Positions 61,934 through 64,000 of a stretch of 64,000 bases of DNA are shown in pieces. The stretch spans positions 124,001 to 188,000 of the forward strand of contig JBOEGQ010000010.1 of NCBI GenBank assembly GCA_050633505.1. Reading direction: 5' to 3'. Origin of the DNA: UBA1672 sp050633505. Lineage in GTDB: Bacteria; Pseudomonadota; Alphaproteobacteria; Micavibrionales; Micavibrionaceae. Position 1 is the first letter of the stretch. Each line of letters begins with the position of its first letter. The notes beneath the pieces are model-generated. The model had not been told where the DNA came from. It searched no databases and saw only the letters and a list, made by a program, of their open reading frames with translations. Position numbers and translations under genes: made by a program.

Positions 61934-62338
61934 ATGAATACATTAGAAAAGTTCGAAGAAAAACAACTTAATAAACTAAAAGGAACAAAAGAAGTTCCTG
62001 ACTTTGGCGCTGGAGATACCGTAAAGGTAAATGTTAAAGTTAAAGAAGGCACGCGTGAGCGTATTCAGGCCTATGAAGGTGTTTGTATCTCACGTGAAGG
62101 CGGCGGCATTAACGAGAGCTTTACAGTCCGTAAAATCAGCTACGGTGAAGGGGTTGAGCGTGTGTTCCCTCTTTGGAGTAGCCGTGTTGACTCAATTGAA
62201 TTGGTTCGTCGTGGTTCTGTTCGCCGCGCGAAACTATACTATCTTCGTGAGCGTCGTGGTAAATCTGCACGTATTGCAGAACGTACAACAGGTCACGGTA
62301 TCGAGAAAAAAGAAGCTAAGAAAACAGCTAAGAAATAA
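61934..62338 (+). CDS. rplS: 50S ribosomal protein L19
   Basis: L19 lies at the 30S-50S interface. The 134-residue protein has FGAGDTVKVNVKVKEGTRERIQ, FTVRKISYGEGVERVFPL, and RRAKLYYLRERRGKSARI, all standard. The C-terminal extension (GHGIEKKEAKKTAKK) is Lys-rich as in related species. A strong terminator follows 24 bases after the stop. Confidence 0.97.
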   Translation: MNTLEKFEEKQLNKLKGTKEVPDFGAGDTVKVNVKVKEGTRERIQAYEGVCISREGGGINESFTVRKISYGEGVERVFPLWSSRVDSIELVRRGSVRRAKLYYLRERRGKSARIAERTTGHGIEKKEAKKTAKK

Positions 62339-62362
62339 TTTTTTCTCTTTAGATATAGATTT

Positions 62363-62396
62363 AAAAAACCCTTTCAACATATTGAAAGGGTTTTTA
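62363..62396 (+). terminator. Intrinsic terminator of rplS
   Basis: AAAAACCCTTTCAA and TTGAAAGGGTTTTT form a perfect 14-bp stem with a short loop (CATA), followed by an AT-rich tail. It is symmetrical and may also serve the convergent minus-strand genes. Confidence 0.92.
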
Positions 62397-62423
62397 TTTT
62401 ACCGTTCTATTCTTATAAAGTAT

Positions 62424-62555
62424 TTAGAACGAAAGCGCATCCGGCTCTCCTTCTCGAATAATATTGGTTCTGGCAAAACCACCAGCCGCAAATACCGGAT
62501 CAACACTTTTTGCTTTATCCTGAAATTCATTCTTTAATGGTTCAAATTCTGTCAT
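62424..62555 (-). CDS. Small protein, 43 aa
   Basis: This frame encodes 43 residues (MTEFEPLKNEFQDKAK and so on) with no membrane segment. A CGGAG site lies about 9 bases before the ATG. It begins 21 bases after the stop of the 98-aa gene on the same strand, so the two look like a small operon. Too short for default gene calling; I do not recognise it. It converges on the rplS terminator. Confidence 0.55.
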   Translation of the reverse strand: MTEFEPLKNEFQDKAKSVDPVFAAGGFARTNIIREGEPDALSF

Positions 62556-62576
62556 CTTTAATAACTCCGCGTTTAT

Positions 62577-62873
62577 CTAATGTTTTAAAATCGAAACAGA
62601 GGCATGCATTCGCAATACTTTTCCCGCATAATGATCCGCACAAAGCTCTACACTTTTTCTTTCCATCAAATCCTTAATAATTTCTTCCGGTGCATGACCG
62701 ATTAGAAACATTCCCTCATGCAAAACAGCATGAAGACTCTGACTTTTAGGATCAAAAAGAATGTTTTCCGCCCGCGCATAAGATGGGTCCGCAAATTCAA
62801 TCAAGATTTTATTATCTTTGTTCTTGATAAAACGTGCATCAACCTTACGCTTTCCAACAGAAATATGTGCCAT
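62577..62873 (-). CDS. Hypothetical protein, 98 aa
   Basis: I do not recognise this protein. It is soluble, with a strand-rich start (HISVGKRKVDARFIKN) and a HAVLHEGMFLIG segment. No signal peptide. It is likely co-transcribed with the 43-aa gene just downstream. It is divergent to leuC. Confidence 0.65.
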   Translation of the reverse strand: MAHISVGKRKVDARFIKNKDNKILIEFADPSYARAENILFDPKSQSLHAVLHEGMFLIGHAPEEIIKDLMERKSVELCADHYAGKVLRMHASVSILKH

Positions 62874-63074
62874 ATTACAAGTGCCCCTTTTGCTCTTTCT
62901 CGTTGCATCACAAGTCTAAGAGAAAGGGGTTTAAAAGGTATTAATTATAGATTGAATTTTATCAAAAACATTTGATCCAGAAGCCTTGAAATTAACAAAG
63001 GCCTTTACGCATGTGTAATGGCAGGTAAAGAAAGTATAAAATACAAATATTTTGCGAAATTTCATGACAAAATC

Positions 63075-63103
63075 TCGACAAAAAGCCCAAATCCCACTAT
63101 ACC
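63075..63103 (+). promoter_or_regulatory. Predicted promoter of leuC
   Basis: TCGACA (63075-63080), a 17-base spacer and TATACC (63098-63103) lie 41 bases before the leuC ATG at 63144. A palindrome CCTATAGG follows the -10 box. No leucine-rich leader peptide is visible. Confidence 0.5.
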
Positions 63104-63143
63104 CTATAGGCTTTAATTAACTTTCGCGCATGAGATGATGAAT

Positions 63144-64000
63144 ATGACTGCACGCACTTTGTACCAAAAAATATGGGAAGATCACATTGTATCACAACAA
63201 GAGGATGGCACATGCCTACTCTATATTGATCGTCACCTTGTGCATGAAGTTACATCCCCTCAGGCTTTTGAAGGTCTACGCATGACCGGACGTAACGTAC
63301 GAAAATTATCCAATACATTGGCCGTTATGGATCATAACGTACCAACAACAGACCGCAGCCAACCAATCGAAGAAGAAGACAGCCGTATACAAATTGAAAC
63401 GCTGCGTAATAACTGCACAGAATTTGGTGTAGAGCTATTCGACTTAATGGATAAACGCCAAGGCATTGTGCATATTATCGGCCCTGAACAAGGCTTTACT
63501 CAGCCTGGCATGACCATCGTTTGTGGTGATAGCCATACCTCAACACATGGTGCGTTTGGCGCATTGGCATTTGGTATCGGAACCAGTGAAGTTGAACATG
63601 TTCTGGCGACACAAACCCTTATTCAAAAGCCTGCAAAGAATATGCGTATCACCGTTAATGGTGCGCTTCCCGAAGGTGTAACAGCAAAGGACATGATCCT
63701 TGCCATTATCGGAGAAATCGGCACGGCAGGTGGAACCGGGCATGTCATTGAATTTGCCGGTGAGGCAATGCGTACTCTATCTATGGAAGGTCGCATGACG
63801 GTCTGTAATATGTCCATTGAAGGTGGAGCGCGCGCCGGACTAATCGCCCCTGATGAAACAACGTTCCAATATATAAAGGGACGCCCTATGGCTCCGAAAG
63901 GTAATGATTTTGATAAAGCCGTCGCGTATTGGAAGACCTTATTTTCTGATGATGGCGCACAATACGATCATGAGGTCGTCTTGGAGGCAAAAGATATTCC
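63144..64000 (+). CDS. leuC: 3-isopropylmalate dehydratase large subunit, 5' part
   Basis: LeuC with LeuD isomerises 2- to 3-isopropylmalate in leucine synthesis. About 285 codons are present before the window ends, so the gene is truncated here. The start MTARTLYQKIWEDH, MDHNVPTTDRS, and GDSHTSTHGAFGALAFGIGTSEVEHVLATQTL are characteristic. The three 4Fe-4S cluster Cys lie beyond the window edge. In-frame ATGs at 63135 and 63138 are possible; 63144 matches the family start. Confidence 0.93.
   Translation, partial: MTARTLYQKIWEDHIVSQQEDGTCLLYIDRHLVHEVTSPQAFEGLRMTGRNVRKLSNTLAVMDHNVPTTDRSQPIEEEDSRIQIETLRNNCTEFGVELFDLMDKRQGIVHIIGPEQGFTQPGMTIVCGDSHTSTHGAFGALAFGIGTSEVEHVLATQTLIQKPAKNMRITVNGALPEGVTAKDMILAIIGEIGTAGGTGHVIEFAGEAMRTLSMEGRMTVCNMSIEGGARAGLIAPDETTFQYIKGRPMAPKGNDFDKAVAYWKTLFSDDGAQYDHEVVLEAKDI

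Noticed and set aside
1..64000. tRNA, rRNA, CRISPR array, transposase or phage genes
   Set aside because: I looked for TTCGAAT-type arm sequences, spaced direct repeats and recombinase families in the gaps; only XerD was found, and no array or RNA gene could be supported.

Overview
This 64 kb window looks like chromosomal DNA of an alphaproteobacterium of moderate to low GC. The content and local gene orders support this: a TIGR02302 protein beside a zinc-ribbon protein and ftsEX, a chorismate mutase/tyrA pair, aroB-aroK-tiny membrane peptide-xerD, BolA/DnaJ-domain/CobS/CobT, ftsY-mtaB-dapF, ffh-rpsP-rimM-trmD-rplS, a CarD regulator and a DUF2336 protein. A Rhodospirillales- or Micavibrio-type lineage is possible, but that placement is inference. 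Almost all genes are housekeeping, intergenic space is small, and convergent neighbours often overlap at their stop codons. I see no rRNA, tRNA, CRISPR array, insertion sequence or prophage.

Layout. 0-8 kb: a large membrane protein (TIGR02302), an antiparallel zinc-ribbon membrane protein with His-rich regions, ftsE-ftsX, a YdcF-like protein and a fused PlsC/DUF2125 protein. 7.6-12 kb: tyrA and chorismate mutase, a MetA-type homoserine acyltransferase, a methyltransferase, a Nudix hydrolase and a PpiC-type isomerase. 13-23.8 kb: secA, two oxidoreductases, a CorC-like protein, aroB, aroK, xerD, accA. 23.9-29.3 kb: RHH protein, bolA, DnaJ-domain protein, cobS, a small EF-hand protein on the opposite strand, cobT. 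29.4-33.3 kb: hisS, a secreted protein, sufE, clpX.

33.3-39.5 kb is the most accessory-looking part: three paralogous polytopic membrane proteins that look like GT-C glycosyltransferases, a GtrA-family flippase on the opposite strand inside the row, and a GtrB-like polyprenyl-phosphate glycosyltransferase. It resembles a gtr envelope-glycosylation cassette, expanded by duplication of the acceptor-specific transferase. It is followed by a DHH phosphoesterase, a PaaK/CapK-like adenylate-forming enzyme and an S66 LD-carboxypeptidase, apparently one operon.

43.4-64 kb: a short promoter-terminator unit ahead of carD, carD itself, a metallophosphatase-like protein that has lost its metal ligands, an M48 metalloprotease divergent to a nuclease-fold protein, prolyl aminopeptidase, pgk, a DUF2336 protein, AMP nucleosidase, ftsY, mtaB, dapF, ffh, rpsP, rimM, a HAD hydrolase, trmD, rplS, small uncharacterised genes, and the 5' part of leuC running off the window end.
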